Below, in pieces: positions 30,579 through 39,441 of a stretch of 64,000 bases of DNA. How positions within the stretch are numbered: position 1 is the first letter of the stretch; each line of letters begins with the position of its first letter. This DNA comes from Agapetus fuscipes (taxonomy: Eukaryota > Arthropoda > Insecta > Trichoptera > Glossosomatidae), in contig OX637345.1 of NCBI GenBank assembly GCA_951799405.1, positions 2,604,001-2,668,000 on the forward strand, given 5' to 3'. The position numbers and the translations under genes were made by a program. The notes under the pieces are model-generated. The model was not told where the DNA came from. It saw only the letters and a list, made by a program, of their open reading frames with translations, and ran no database searches.

Positions 30579-30631
30579 AAAAAGTGGAAAAAGTGGAAAA
30601 AGTGGAAAAAGTGGAAAAAGTGGAAAAAGTG
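30579..30631. repeat. 9-bp tandem repeat (GTGGAAAAA)x6
   Basis: Six nearly perfect units. Because 9 is a multiple of 3, all frames stay open, which explains the Lys/Trp and Phe/His-rich frames here. Confidence 0.95.
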
Positions 30632-30718
30632 GGTGTGCGTACGCAAGGACAAAACCTGCTTCTTATGGTAGGTGGCATTTTCAATTTTCCAAGTGATTTC
30701 GGCGCTACTACTAATAAT

Positions 30719-30818
30719 AATATAAGGATGATTTATTTAGTAAGCGCTGATTTTCTGTGTATCACAACTCAAGAGCCCTCTGCGAGCTTGGTCGTCGCTG
30801 TAGAAGCACCAATTCTCG
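30719..30818 (-). repeat. SINE-Q, 3' end fragment
   Basis: The 3' terminal 100 bp (AGTAAGCGCTG, CAAGAGCCCTCTGCGAGCTT) is present and breaks off in CCAATTCTC. Confidence 0.7.
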
Positions 30819-30832
30819 TTCGTTCAGTTTTT

Positions 30833-30885
30833 TAAAAGGCCGCGCCGTTTAGTGGCACTACCCACCCCAACAGGGCTTTTATGTT
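30833..30885 (-). repeat. L2/CR1-like LINE 3' UTR fragment
   Basis: Minus-strand AAGCCCTGTTGGGGTGGG and CCACTAAACGGCGCGG match the 3' UTR type at 28760-28795. A second small piece lies at 31040-31070. Confidence 0.5.
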
Positions 30886-31076
30886 TGCGCTTACAAACAT
30901 GTAGGCTGCACACGTCACATGTGAACCTTCTGGACACGGTTAAATTTTCCATTAAACATGCAGTTTAGTTACTTAAATACTCGAAAAAAGCAAGTACCTA
31001 TGGTCGGCCCCCAATAATAATAATTGGACAATCTTTTACAGCGACGTTTAGCCACCCCAAAGACGCTTTTATGTTT

Positions 31077-31400
31077 TAAAACGCAACGCAACGCAACTAA
31101 GCTACACATACAGTGTAATTTTTTGCCGCGTTATCCCCCATGGAGTCGCATGTGGCGAGTGGAACCTATTTATTTTTACAGATAAGGGGGCCAACCATTT
31201 CAGTTGAAGTAGGGGTTTCCTAGCTCCCTAGCGGGCTGGTACTCATTTCTTGTGAAGGCTGAGTAAACCTTGCCGGGTATTTTGGGGGTTGAAATAGGCA
31301 CCGTAACGGAAAATCATTTCTGACTCCCTCGTCAGGATTCAAACCCGAGCTCACGGCATGGAATGCGAGCAATCTACCAACTGAGCTATCGACTGGACTT
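31077..31400 (-). repeat. SINE-Y, full length
   Basis: Right-end head (CCAGTCGATAGCTCAGTTGG on the minus strand; box B GGGTTTGAATCC), complete body, and left-end CTACACATACAGTGTAA followed by (GCAAC)n. Confidence 0.85.
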
Positions 31401-31754
31401 TTTAAAGCCTATAAATATGAAGGTTCCACACGTCACAGTCCTTTCGGGAAGAAGTTGCACTATATGTATATCGTAGTTACTTAATCACTCGAAAAAAGCA
31501 AGTACGCCAGGGGTGGAACAGAAAAAAAGTCGCTGGAGCTAATTGACTGAAAAAATTCTCGTTTAAAAACACAAATCGGAAAAGAGAGATTTCTCTTTCC
31601 CTTTCTCTCTTTCTTTCCATTCTTTCTTTTATTACTTTCATTGGTAGGAAAGGTTTCCGTCTGAAACAGATTAAGAATTACTTCAATTCTCACTTGGAAT
31701 AAAAAGAGAAAGAAATCGATAGAAAGAAGATAGATAAGATTTTTTTCTTTGAAG
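31401..31754. other. Unassigned sequence
   Basis: No gene is recognised; 31565-31735 is purine/pyrimidine-biased low complexity. Confidence 0.35.
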
Positions 31755-31877
31755 ATGAGCCACTCATACTGTAAAAAAATGGTTCACTCTGATAATGTCA
31801 TCCCTGTTTCAGGGAAGGTCAGCAAAATTTGCAGGGTGTATGTTCATTTGAGGTTTGGATTTTCATTTGTAAGTTTT
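31755..31877 (+). repeat. RTE-A 3' UTR repeat, 5' half
   Basis: It runs from GCCACTCATACTGTAAAAAA to TTTTCATTTGTAAG and is cut by the SINE-Q that starts at 31878. Confidence 0.7.
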
Positions 31878-32180
31878 GAACGGTCCGTAGTCTAGTGGTT
31901 AACACTTCTGACTCGTAAATGGAAGGTTGTGGGTTTGAATCCCGACGGAGCACCCAAAAAAATATACAATTTATGTTTTCAAATATGCTCTTTCCTGGGT
32001 AAAAAAATCACAAACCTTTAACAAATATCGGTCACTAAAAGTCCATCCAGCCTTGCAGTAACTGGGTCTTGATTGAGAATTGGCGCTTTCTACCGGAAGG
32101 ATAAAGCTCGCCGAGAGCTATTGAGGTGTGATACACACAAAAACAGAGCTCACCAAACAAATCACCCGAATATTATTAGA
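31878..32180 (+). repeat. SINE-Q, full length, tRNA-headed
   Basis: The head CGGTCCGTAGTCTAGTGGTT and box B GTGGGTTTGAATCCC are intact, with no 5S sequence upstream. The body and ACAAAAACAGAGCTCACCAA end are present. Confidence 0.85.
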
Positions 32181-32204
32181 ATTTTGTACAACGATTCGTT
32201 CGTT

Positions 32205-32465
32205 AATCCTATCCTTGACTAATAAGGCTGGTGTAAAGCTGACGACCCATACTGTATTTTTTTCACTTTACCAATGTTACCCCTGTTTGAGCAGGGGCTC
32301 AGAAAAATTTGCAGGATTTATGTTCATTTGAGGCTTGGATTTTAATTTGTAAGTACACATGTAGCATGTGTAAGCGCCAAATTACATGTGTCTGCATGTG
32401 GGCATGCATTTAATGTGAATTTTAAATATGAAAATATCTTAGAGACTTCGATTACAGATTAAAGA
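32205..32465 (+). repeat. RTE-A 3' UTR repeat
   Basis: A somewhat diverged complete copy: CCTTGACTAATAAGGCTGGT to TTCGATTACAGATTAAAGAT. Confidence 0.75.
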
Positions 32466-32486
32466 TATTAGGTTTTTTTTGTTAGG

Positions 32487-32565
32487 AAGCGCTTATTCTC
32501 AAGCAAGACCCAGTTGCTGTAAGGCTGGATGGGCCTTTGGTAACCGCTCTTTGGTAAAGGTAGGT
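32487..32565 (-). repeat. SINE-Q, left half, split by the Jockey-like LINE
   Basis: It contains TTCTCAAGCAAGACCCAGTT, GTAAGGCTGGATGGGCCTTT and stops after GGTAAAGG. The remainder of the same SINE, starting at ATGAATTTTTCAACCCAGCG, appears at 42446 beyond the LINE poly(A). Confidence 0.85.
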
Positions 32566-32655
32566 ACACAGTTCGGTTGCGACCACGCGACCACACAGAT
32601 TACACAGATCGCGCTCGCGTTAATTAAATATTTGATACTAATAGTCTATCCCAAA

Positions 32656-32985
32656 ATGCCCACAAGGGGGCAAGTGACACTGGAAAAAATGATGGACGCC
32701 ATCGACAAGATGACCGAAGTCATTACAACTCTCCAGGGCACAGTCAGGGAGCAGAATTCTCTAATAATGCAACTAAGTGCCAAAATTGTAAAGATGGAGA
32801 TCACCTTGGAGAGTCAGGGGTCTCCAACTATTCTCAAAAATGAGAAGTACTCCGAGGCTTTGAAAAAAAATAAACCCGAGACCAAACAGCAACAGCAGCA
32901 GCTGAAGCAACCAAGGGTCATCGATGGGCCAAGCCATGAAGGGTTACAGCAGCATATAGTGCATCATAAAGTGCAACAGCAGGAG

Positions 32986-33016
<31 letters not shown>

Positions 33017-33020
33017 GACA
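32656..33020 (+). CDS. Jockey-like LINE ORF1, N-terminal part (disrupted)
   Basis: ORF1 begins MPTRGQVTLEKMMDAIDKMT. Residues about 8-60 have heptad-like hydrophobic spacing suggestive of a coiled coil (MTEVITTLQGTVREQNSLIM), which in ORF1 proteins of LINEs drives multimerisation. A Lys-rich patch and a long Gln-rich tract follow (residues about 80-122). The frame was opened into the R1-like 3' UTR by the insertion, so the apparent downstream stop at 33228 is not original. I chose ATG 32656 because translation upstream of it reads SINE and 5' UTR sequence. Confidence 0.75.
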
Positions 33021-33412
33021 ACACCTTCTCTCAGGGGTCAGTCTCCCCTCCACTGACCCACGCCCTGTATATCCATCCCATCCGGGGATGTGTCACAGGA
33101 CTCGCATGCAAAAGTTATGTGAGATGCGAGTGGCAGAAGGCCCTCCCGTGAAGCTACACTTTCCCAAGTGTTTACACAAAGCAAAGGAGGCTCAGAAATC
33201 ACTAAAAGATTATGGCCGTGGGGTTTAGGGCTCGAGGATTTTAATTTTACAAACAAAAATGCAAAGTGATTCTGAGCGTCTTAACATATGACTTAAGGCC
33301 TAAATTCGAGATGTTACTACTGAGACTGTTCGGGAGGTGCTCTCCAGACTAAGTGGCCAACCACCATAGAGGTGGGAAAGAATAAAGAAAAGAAGAAAGA
33401 AAATCGGTCTAA
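33021..33412 (-). other. R1-like LINE 3' UTR
   Basis: It spans from the ORF2 stop to the terminal GTGTTG. Copies of about its last 300 bp occur at 16750-17062 and 57677-58007, defining the element 3' end exactly. Short plus-strand frames here are by-products. Confidence 0.85.
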
Positions 33413-36400
33413 TTAGACAGACGAGTTCTCGCCATAGCTAGCACAAAACTTTGAAAAAGCCCCAAAGTTAGATTTGTTGGCCACAAAGTCCGCATATCCG
33501 ATCGGGCCGATGGCCGGTCTGACAGCGTTGAAGAGCGCCTCACGACCAGGCTGCAAGGCTTCGCAGTCCCACAGGATGTGTCGCACATCCTGCAGCGTCG
33601 CTCCGCACTCACAACCCGACCCCCTTGAGAGGCCAAGCTGGAAGAGCCTGGCCCTAAATTTACCGTGACCAGTCAAGAACTGACTGGTCCAATGGTCCGG
33701 GACCAACCAAGGAGCCTCGTATCTCTCACGGACCGAGGGAAAGAAAGAAAAGGTGGTTCTGCCTTTGTCGGAGGAATCCCATCGTTTTTGCCACACGCGG
33801 AGAGCCATAAGCACAACCAGTTTCCGAGTTCCAGAGGATATTCCTCGGGTGGGGGGATCAATGCTATCTTCGCCGATAGTAGCGGTGAGGCCGCGTCTCA
33901 AAAGACTTATGGCGTTGGCAACCTGGAGGTGAAGATCCAGAGGAAGGACACCGGCAAGAACGGGGAGACAGTCCGTTGACGCGGATCTGTACGCCTTGGT
34001 GAGCAAGCGGAGAGATAATCTCTGGCCGGAAAGGATGACACGCCGCTGTAGACTCAAAAGGCTCTTATCAGCCCAGCAGCCGGCTGCGTAGAGTGCTGTT
34101 CCGATGAAGGTTGCCTGATACAAGATACGGAGTGAACGACCTCTAAGTCCCCAAGTGACGTGAGAGAGCCTAGCAACCTTGCCGAAGGCGCCATTACCCT
34201 TCTGGATAATGCGCTTTGCGTGTTCGACGAAAGATAGATTACCGTCCAAGGTAACTCCAAGGTAAGTTACTGCTTGGGACAGTTTCACTCTGGAGCCCTC
34301 GAAATCGATAATAGGGGGGCGAGCAGGACTGAGACGACCCTTGAGGAGGATGGCCTCGGTTTTGTGGGGGGCAAAGGAGAGTTTATTGCGTGTACCCCAG
34401 GAGTGGATAGCTTGCAGGGCAAGTTTAGCCGATGATTCGAGGGAACTTCTGCTGTTCGCCTCAACAGTGAGGAGGGCGTCATCGGCATATGCGCGCATTT
34501 CACAGCCGGAAGGAAGTGGTAGTGATAAGAGGTCATCGAAGAGCACATTCCAGAGCATAGGGCCTAGGACAGATCCCTGGGGGCAGCCCCGTGTAATGTC
34601 TCGGACGATGATATTTGGGCCCGCATCAAAGATGATGCTGCGCTCCGAAAGGTAGCTGGCAATGGAAGCATAAAGGTTGCCAGGGACCTGTCGAAGTCTA
34701 AGCTTCGCAAGTACCATGGGCCACCATGCGCCATCAAAGGCACCAGATATGTCAAGCATCACTGCAAGGACATACTTGCAGCGGGAGGCCTGAACAGCAG
34801 CAAGGACAGAGCGGATGGCATCCTCGGTGGAGATGCCGGGCCTAAAACCGAATTGATGACACGATATGGGGAAACCGGCTGTTTTGAAGTGAAACTCGAT
34901 TCGAGAAGCGATGAGCTTTTCAAGCACTTTGCCGAAAACGGGCAATAGAGAGATAGGGCGATATGCCTTAGGATCAGTCGGGGGCTTAGAGGTGAATTTG
35001 GGGATAACCTTGAGGAGGCCCGTCTTCCAGCATCGCGGGAAGACGCCCAGTCGAAGACATTCTGAAAAGAGTGAGCAGATGTCGTTCGGCGCAACAGCCC
35101 AAGCCGCCTTGGCAATTAAATTGTCGATGCGGTCAGGGCCGGGCGCTTTACGTGTTGTCAGCCCACAAAAAATTTTGTTGAGTTCCTCCACGGATGGCAG
35201 GGTGGAGGAGGGAACATTCATGGGAAGAGCCGTAACACGGCGGATTTGAAGGTCGTGGTCCGTGTCCGCCTCAGGCTCATCCCGGGAAAGGAGCGAGTCA
35301 AGAAATGCGCCGGCGGTTTCCGCCAGCGAGCTCGTGACCACCCCGCTCCCAGGAGCCCTAATACCGCATAACACGCCACCCATCGGAGTGGTGTGAGCCA
35401 CTGAGCGATAGGCAGCGCCCCATGGGTCCGGGTTAGCCGAGGCTGTGACGAATTCCCGCCAAGATTCTCTCTTAGCTACGAGGAGTTTCCTCTTGTAGCC
35501 AGAGATCCTCCCGCGCACGGAACGTCTAAGGAACTCAACAGGAGACATGCCATACATAATGTAAAAGTCAGTGGATGAGCAGTGAGAGCATGAGGAAGGA
35601 GCTTGACTCGATATAACTCTAGGAACAACATTTAAAGACTCGATATAAAGCAAGGTTTCGTGGATTTGTGCAGGTGGGAGGCCACAGGGACACTCCCGGC
35701 CGGCAACCGTGTTTCGCAGGTCGCGACGCAGCCTGTTCACACTAGCCTTCAGCCGAGAGAGCTCCTCAGTCCACCATATAGCAGAGCGGGGACCCCTACG
35801 GGGACCACGCCGACCCAGAACATCCGCAGAAGCCCTAACCACAGCGTCCTGAAAGTAAGAGGCCACAACCTCCGGATCACGGAAACCCCTTCCGGCCAGA
35901 CGATCAAATTCATCGGACAGTCTAGATCGCAAACGGGTCCAGGTGTCCTCGTCGCATCTAGTCCGGAACAACCCAGGAAGTGATGTGGGGGGAGAATAAG
36001 ACGCTTGTTCAGTGTTAGATGGCGCAAGTGTAAAAGTGATCAGCCTATGGTCGCTGATTGTGGCGTCCAAATGGACCCTCCAGTCAGCGATGCAAGGAAA
36101 GTTAGGCGTAGTGTGTAGTGTCACGTCAATGGAGGACTCTCCTCCGGCGTGTGGTGTGCAGGTAGCGGGTGCAAGATGATCATTGACCACCATGAGCTGA
36201 TGTGTGTTAATGAATTCCTCCAGCTGTGCCCTCCCCAAGTCCCTACCCCTATGGGCGGTGACCCGTGAGGTCCACAGCGGGGATTGTATGTTGACGTCCC
36301 CTGCAACCAAAACCCTGCGACCCCTAAGGGACAGCAGGGCATGTTCCAAGGGACCAAGGAAAGCGTCTGTAGGAGTTGAGTATTGGAAGTAGACGGAAAT

Positions 36401-36757
36401 AAGGTAGACAGGAGGGCCCGAAGGCCACTGGATTTCCACACACGCCTGGTGCTCCGTTGACAGATGCGATAGGAACAGTACCCTAGCCAATGGGTCGCGA
36501 ACAGCGACACCCGCCATGGGACGGGGACCTACCTCAGCCACTCTGCAGGCAGAGCCCAGTCCCACAGTGACACCACCGACTGAATACTGCTCTTGGACGA
36601 GGACCACGTCAAGCTGCAGCACATCCATGGTGTGCCGCAGCTCAAGCGTTGCCGCCCGGCTGCCGTTCAGGTTCAGCTGACCGATGTTCTTGAGGCCCTC
36701 CATTAGTAGTCTGTGCGGGCGACGGATCTCCGCATCGCCGCAATCCTGGCAGGGCAT
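33413..36757 (-). CDS. R1-like LINE ORF2: endonuclease-reverse transcriptase
   Basis: 1114 residues. An APE-type endonuclease occupies about residues 20-245, with catalytic-site blocks QEQY (about 56), GDVNIQSPLW (about 150) and SDHRLI (about 237). The reverse transcriptase shows YRPISLLPVFGKVLEKLI (about 600), HQFGFRPGISTEDAI, LDISGAFDGAWW (about 670), RGCPQGSVLGPMLWN (an R1-typical block) and AYADDALLTV (about 755). A C-terminal zinc knuckle CECGATLQDVRHILWDC lies at about 1050. The product nicks target DNA and primes cDNA synthesis from the element RNA. The linker between endonuclease and RT is long and carries CPCG and CSHC pairs. The true start may be internal, near the conserved IGQLNLNGSRAA. 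Confidence 0.9.
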   Translation of the reverse strand: MPCQDCGDAEIRRPHRLLMEGLKNIGQLNLNGSRAATLELRHTMDVLQLDVVLVQEQYSVGGVTVGLGSACRVAEVGPRPMAGVAVRDPLARVLFLSHLSTEHQACVEIQWPSGPPVYLISVYFQYSTPTDAFLGPLEHALLSLRGRRVLVAGDVNIQSPLWTSRVTAHRGRDLGRAQLEEFINTHQLMVVNDHLAPATCTPHAGGESSIDVTLHTTPNFPCIADWRVHLDATISDHRLITFTLAPSNTEQASYSPPTSLPGLFRTRCDEDTWTRLRSRLSDEFDRLAGRGFRDPEVVASYFQDAVVRASADVLGRRGPRRGPRSAIWWTEELSRLKASVNRLRRDLRNTVAGRECPCGLPPAQIHETLLYIESLNVVPRVISSQAPSSCSHCSSTDFYIMYGMSPVEFLRRSVRGRISGYKRKLLVAKRESWREFVTASANPDPWGAAYRSVAHTTPMGGVLCGIRAPGSGVVTSSLAETAGAFLDSLLSRDEPEADTDHDLQIRRVTALPMNVPSSTLPSVEELNKIFCGLTTRKAPGPDRIDNLIAKAAWAVAPNDICSLFSECLRLGVFPRCWKTGLLKVIPKFTSKPPTDPKAYRPISLLPVFGKVLEKLIASRIEFHFKTAGFPISCHQFGFRPGISTEDAIRSVLAAVQASRCKYVLAVMLDISGAFDGAWWPMVLAKLRLRQVPGNLYASIASYLSERSIIFDAGPNIIVRDITRGCPQGSVLGPMLWNVLFDDLLSLPLPSGCEMRAYADDALLTVEANSRSSLESSAKLALQAIHSWGTRNKLSFAPHKTEAILLKGRLSPARPPIIDFEGSRVKLSQAVTYLGVTLDGNLSFVEHAKRIIQKGNGAFGKVARLSHVTWGLRGRSLRILYQATFIGTALYAAGCWADKSLLSLQRRVILSGQRLSLRLLTKAYRSASTDCLPVLAGVLPLDLHLQVANAISLLRRGLTATIGEDSIDPPTRGISSGTRKLVVLMALRVWQKRWDSSDKGRTTFSFFPSVRERYEAPWLVPDHWTSQFLTGHGKFRARLFQLGLSRGSGCECGATLQDVRHILWDCEALQPGREALFNAVRPAIGPIGYADFVANKSNFGAFSKFCASYGENSSV

Positions 36758-38349
36758 TCCTCAGACCCGGTCTGATGTTGCTCCTTCCTCCTATTAAATA
36801 CAAAACAAGTAGCACAGAAATGTTCAGATGCAGGGGCCTGGCAGGCACTCCTGTCATGCGGGCCCGAACACTTGGCACAGGTCTCCCTAGCCGAGCAGCG
36901 ATTGGCCATGTGCCCATACAGCTGGCATCGGGAGCACTTCATGGCCTCAACAAAGTCCCGGGCGCGGAAACTCTCCCAGCCGGATAGGAGATAGCCTGCA
37001 CCGACTATGGAGCTCCTCACCCGAGACGGGACCGAGACCACAAAATGGCAGTTACCAGTGCGCGGTCCCGCACGATGGGAGAGACGAGACGACTTAACAA
37101 TGTCCTCGACAGTCATTCCGCAGTCCAGGGAGGCCTGAGAGGCCACCGCCGCCAAAAGGTCCTCAGGGGAAGTAGCCTGGGGCAGTCCGAAGACAATTAT
37201 TTTTGGTTGACGGGACCTCGCCACTTCCGTTTTGAGGCCTGAATCCCTAGGAATCGCCTCCGTGAGCCTCCTGGCGTCCTCGGGGGTCTTAAGGCGGACG
37301 ACAACTCCGCCCTCCCTAGCCTTGGCCGTACCAAGCACCCTGAGGCCAATAGAACCGGGGTCCAGATGCCTCTTCAATGACGCCATTGTGGATTCATGTG
37401 TGCCGCCCTCCGCGGAAGTCCGAACAAATACGGCCGCCGTTGCCGGTCTAAGGGCCGGAAAGTCTCTGGATCCAGACTTGAGGACTTCGCTCCAGCTTCT
37501 GCTAGGCCTGAAAGGCGCAGCGGTTGGGTGAGCATGCGATGCGGGTGAAGGAGCAGCCTTGACAACAGCATCTCTTTCTCCAAGCTCGGCCCTGGCGGCC
37601 ACCAGCTCAGCGCGGGTGCGCTCCAGTTCCAGCTCCGCAGCCAGTCGACCAATCTCAGCCTCCTTGGCCGCCACCACAAGCCTCGCCTGCTGCCTCTGGA
37701 TAGCCAACACCAAAGAGTCGTGCAAGGCTCGCTGCCTCAAAGTAGTTTTACTATCTTTTGCGGAGTAGACGGCCTGTAATTCAGCGAGAAGCTCCTCAAT
37801 CTGAACAATGGAAGTTGCATGTTCATCAGCAATGGAGTCAGCATGGCTGCCGTTGGTGGCAACATTGGCAGCAGGAATAGCAGGAGCAGTAGGACAATTT
37901 GTACTCAGAGTGTCAGCCGCCTGAGACTCCGAGGCCGAAAGAGAATCAGAGCTTTGGCCCCTTTTTGTCCGCTTCCTCAGACGTCTTTGCTGCTTCCGCG
38001 ACGAAGTCTGCAAAGCTGCAGGGAGCTCTGAAAGGAGAGTCTTTGTTGGAGGAGAGGGATTCTCCTCCGAATCATTTCTCACAATCAGGGCACGCTTATA
38101 GCCTTTGTATGTCTGGGGCGAGCGATAGTCGCCACGGTCCCTCAGTTCTCCGTCCCACTCTGGTGGGGTAGAGTAGCCTTGGCCGCCATGAAGAGGTGTG
38201 CCAGGGTCACTAATGCAGCCTCGTAAATTGGACGATGCAGAAGGTGGAGAGCCAAGAGAGTCCTTTGTACCCAAAACGGGCGGAATAACGGGGTCAACTC
38301 TAAGCCTCGGAGGACGTGATGGCTTGGGTAGGCCCCTTTTCTCAGCCAT
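36703..38349 (-). CDS. R1-like LINE ORF1: Gag-like nucleic-acid-binding protein
   Basis: 548 residues. The N-terminal half is basic and Ser/Pro-rich (KQQRRLRKRTKRGQSSDSLS); residues about 180-265 form a predicted coiled coil rich in Glu, Ala and Leu (IGRLAAELELERTRAELVAA). An RRM-like region follows, then three zinc knuckles from about residue 472: CSRCQLYGHMANRC, CAKCSGPHDRSAC and a third CATC-x9-H-x6-C motif. This is the usual R1/Jockey-group ORF1 plan; the protein packages element RNA. Its end overlaps the start of ORF2 by 55 bp in a different frame, so ORF2 is probably reached by reinitiation or frameshift-type coupling. Confidence 0.88.
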   Translation of the reverse strand: MAEKRGLPKPSRPPRLRVDPVIPPVLGTKDSLGSPPSASSNLRGCISDPGTPLHGGQGYSTPPEWDGELRDRGDYRSPQTYKGYKRALIVRNDSEENPSPPTKTLLSELPAALQTSSRKQQRRLRKRTKRGQSSDSLSASESQAADTLSTNCPTAPAIPAANVATNGSHADSIADEHATSIVQIEELLAELQAVYSAKDSKTTLRQRALHDSLVLAIQRQQARLVVAAKEAEIGRLAAELELERTRAELVAARAELGERDAVVKAAPSPASHAHPTAAPFRPSRSWSEVLKSGSRDFPALRPATAAVFVRTSAEGGTHESTMASLKRHLDPGSIGLRVLGTAKAREGGVVVRLKTPEDARRLTEAIPRDSGLKTEVARSRQPKIIVFGLPQATSPEDLLAAVASQASLDCGMTVEDIVKSSRLSHRAGPRTGNCHFVVSVPSRVRSSIVGAGYLLSGWESFRARDFVEAMKCSRCQLYGHMANRCSARETCAKCSGPHDRSACQAPASEHFCATCFVFNRRKEQHQTGSEECPARIAAMRRSVARTDY

Positions 38350-38948
38350 GAAAAAGTCGATTATAAAAATTAAAAAAGTTCACATAAAATTTTTGCATTA
38401 AAAAAAAAAAAAACAACAACACATTGCGGGCAATAGTCAAAGTTACTTCTCACCCGCGGCCCAACTCGCGCGTACAGCACCACACAGCGGCCGGTAGAAA
38501 AAACTTTCTTTTAGATTAGCGGCGGACGACGGATCCCTCGCAGTAAAAGAAGAGGAAAGAAAGATTTATTTTTCTCTTTAAAATGAATCACCAAACAAGA
38601 ATCCAAAAAGTAACATAAATAAAAATAAACAATTCAATTTTGCACGCCTTTTAAGCACAATACTTAGTCAAGTTATTCCGCCACAACACAAGAACAAAAC
38701 ACTCACAGACTCCCGCCAAAATGTATTTGGCGGGGATAAAAAAAAACAGTGTTCAAATGTCAAATGTTTCTAGAATATTCGCGGTCTTCTTTTTCCTTCC
38801 TCACAGATAAACAGGCCGTAGGCCCAAACCACAACCGGAGAATATTAAAAAAAAAGAAAAAACGTTCACACAAAATAATTAAAAATACTGAAGTGATATT
38901 ACTGTGTTACAGAAAAAATATTCGTCGCTCAGGAGCTCAAAAAAAACG

Positions 38949-38982
38949 TGACCGTTCAAAGAGGGCGCTTGACGAGAACTGA
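38949..38982 (-). promoter_or_regulatory. Internal pol II promoter of the R1-like LINE (Inr plus DPE)
   Basis: On the minus strand the element starts TCAGTT (38982-38977), a match to the arthropod initiator TCAKTY with A at 38980 as +1. At +28 to +32 (38953-38949) GGTCA fits the downstream promoter element RGWYV. An Inr at the very 5' end with a DPE about 28 bp downstream is the established design of TATA-less LINE promoters in insects and lets each new copy carry its own promoter. Confidence 0.7.
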
Positions 38983-38985
38983 CAG

Positions 38986-39441
38986 CAGCGACAGCAGCAG
39001 CATCAGCATCAGCAGCAGCAGCATCAACGGCAGCAACTGAAGCCATCAAAGTTGCCGCAGCAGCAACGGGAACAGCCACCAGAGCTGCCGCAACAACAGC
39101 ACCCTTGGAAGGTGCAAGGACCAAGGAGACCAAGGCGAGGTAACAAGATTCTAACAGGATCAGGGACTGCTGATGTCCTGAAGGCCTCGGAAAAAAGAAT
39201 GGGCATCCACGTTTGGCGCTTAGCAAAAACCACGTCCAAGGAAGACTTGTTGAATTTTGTCGGATCATTGGTTGATCAAAGGGACAAAATTGAAATAGAC
39301 ACCCTTCAATCCAGAGGAGAATATGCCTCTTTCAAATTGACACTTAACCAAGACGCATTTGAAAAAGTGTTCAAGCCTGAAGTCTGGCCAACAGGAGTAC
39401 TAATTAACAGGTACTTTATAGAAAAAAAAGCTAAAAAATGA
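38986..39441 (+). CDS. Jockey-like LINE ORF1, C-terminal part (disrupted)
   Basis: The frame continues the Gln-rich tract after the insertion (QQQHQHQQQQHQRQQLKPSK), then a folded-looking domain: KRMGIHVWRLAKTTSKEDLL and FKPEVWPTGVLINRYFIEKK, a C-terminal pattern (WPxGVxVxRY/F) common in insect LINE ORF1 proteins. It ends with a TGA overlapping the ATG of ORF2. It has no start of its own: a stop at 38980 precedes the junction and lies in the R1-like element. Confidence 0.75.
   Translation, partial: QRQQQHQHQQQQHQRQQLKPSKLPQQQREQPPELPQQQHPWKVQGPRRPRRGNKILTGSGTADVLKASEKRMGIHVWRLAKTTSKEDLLNFVGSLVDQRDKIEIDTLQSRGEYASFKLTLNQDAFEKVFKPEVWPTGVLINRYFIEKKAKK

Larger units (their letters stand above)
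33013..38993 (-). mobile_element. R1-clade LINE, full length, apparently intact
   Basis: Minus strand, about 5.97 kb (38985-33021), between direct repeats CAGCGACA at 33013-33020 and 38986-38993 (11 bp with one mismatch if extended). Structure: promoter and 5' UTR (38982-38350), ORF1 (38349-36703), ORF2 (36757-33413) overlapping in another frame, and a 3' UTR of about 390 bp ending GAGAGAAGGTGTTG without poly(A). Known R1 elements insert at one site in 28S rDNA; this one is in a Gln-rich coding tract of another LINE, and two truncated relatives (16750 and 57677) are in unrelated sites. Both ORFs are uninterrupted, so it may be recent and competent. Confidence 0.9.

Noticed and set aside
30584..30835. 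Open frame rich in Lys/Val-Glu over the 9-bp repeat
   Set aside because: A repeat with a unit divisible by three keeps frames open without implying a gene.
32479..33228. 249-codon Gln-rich frame as a stand-alone protein gene
   Set aside because: Its start lies in a SINE and its end in the R1-like 3' UTR; only 32656-33020 is real coding sequence, as part of LINE ORF1.
34759..35115. Many 60-130 codon frames on both strands over 33.4-38.4 kb
   Set aside because: They are shadows of the two long R1-like ORFs in GC-rich coding DNA.
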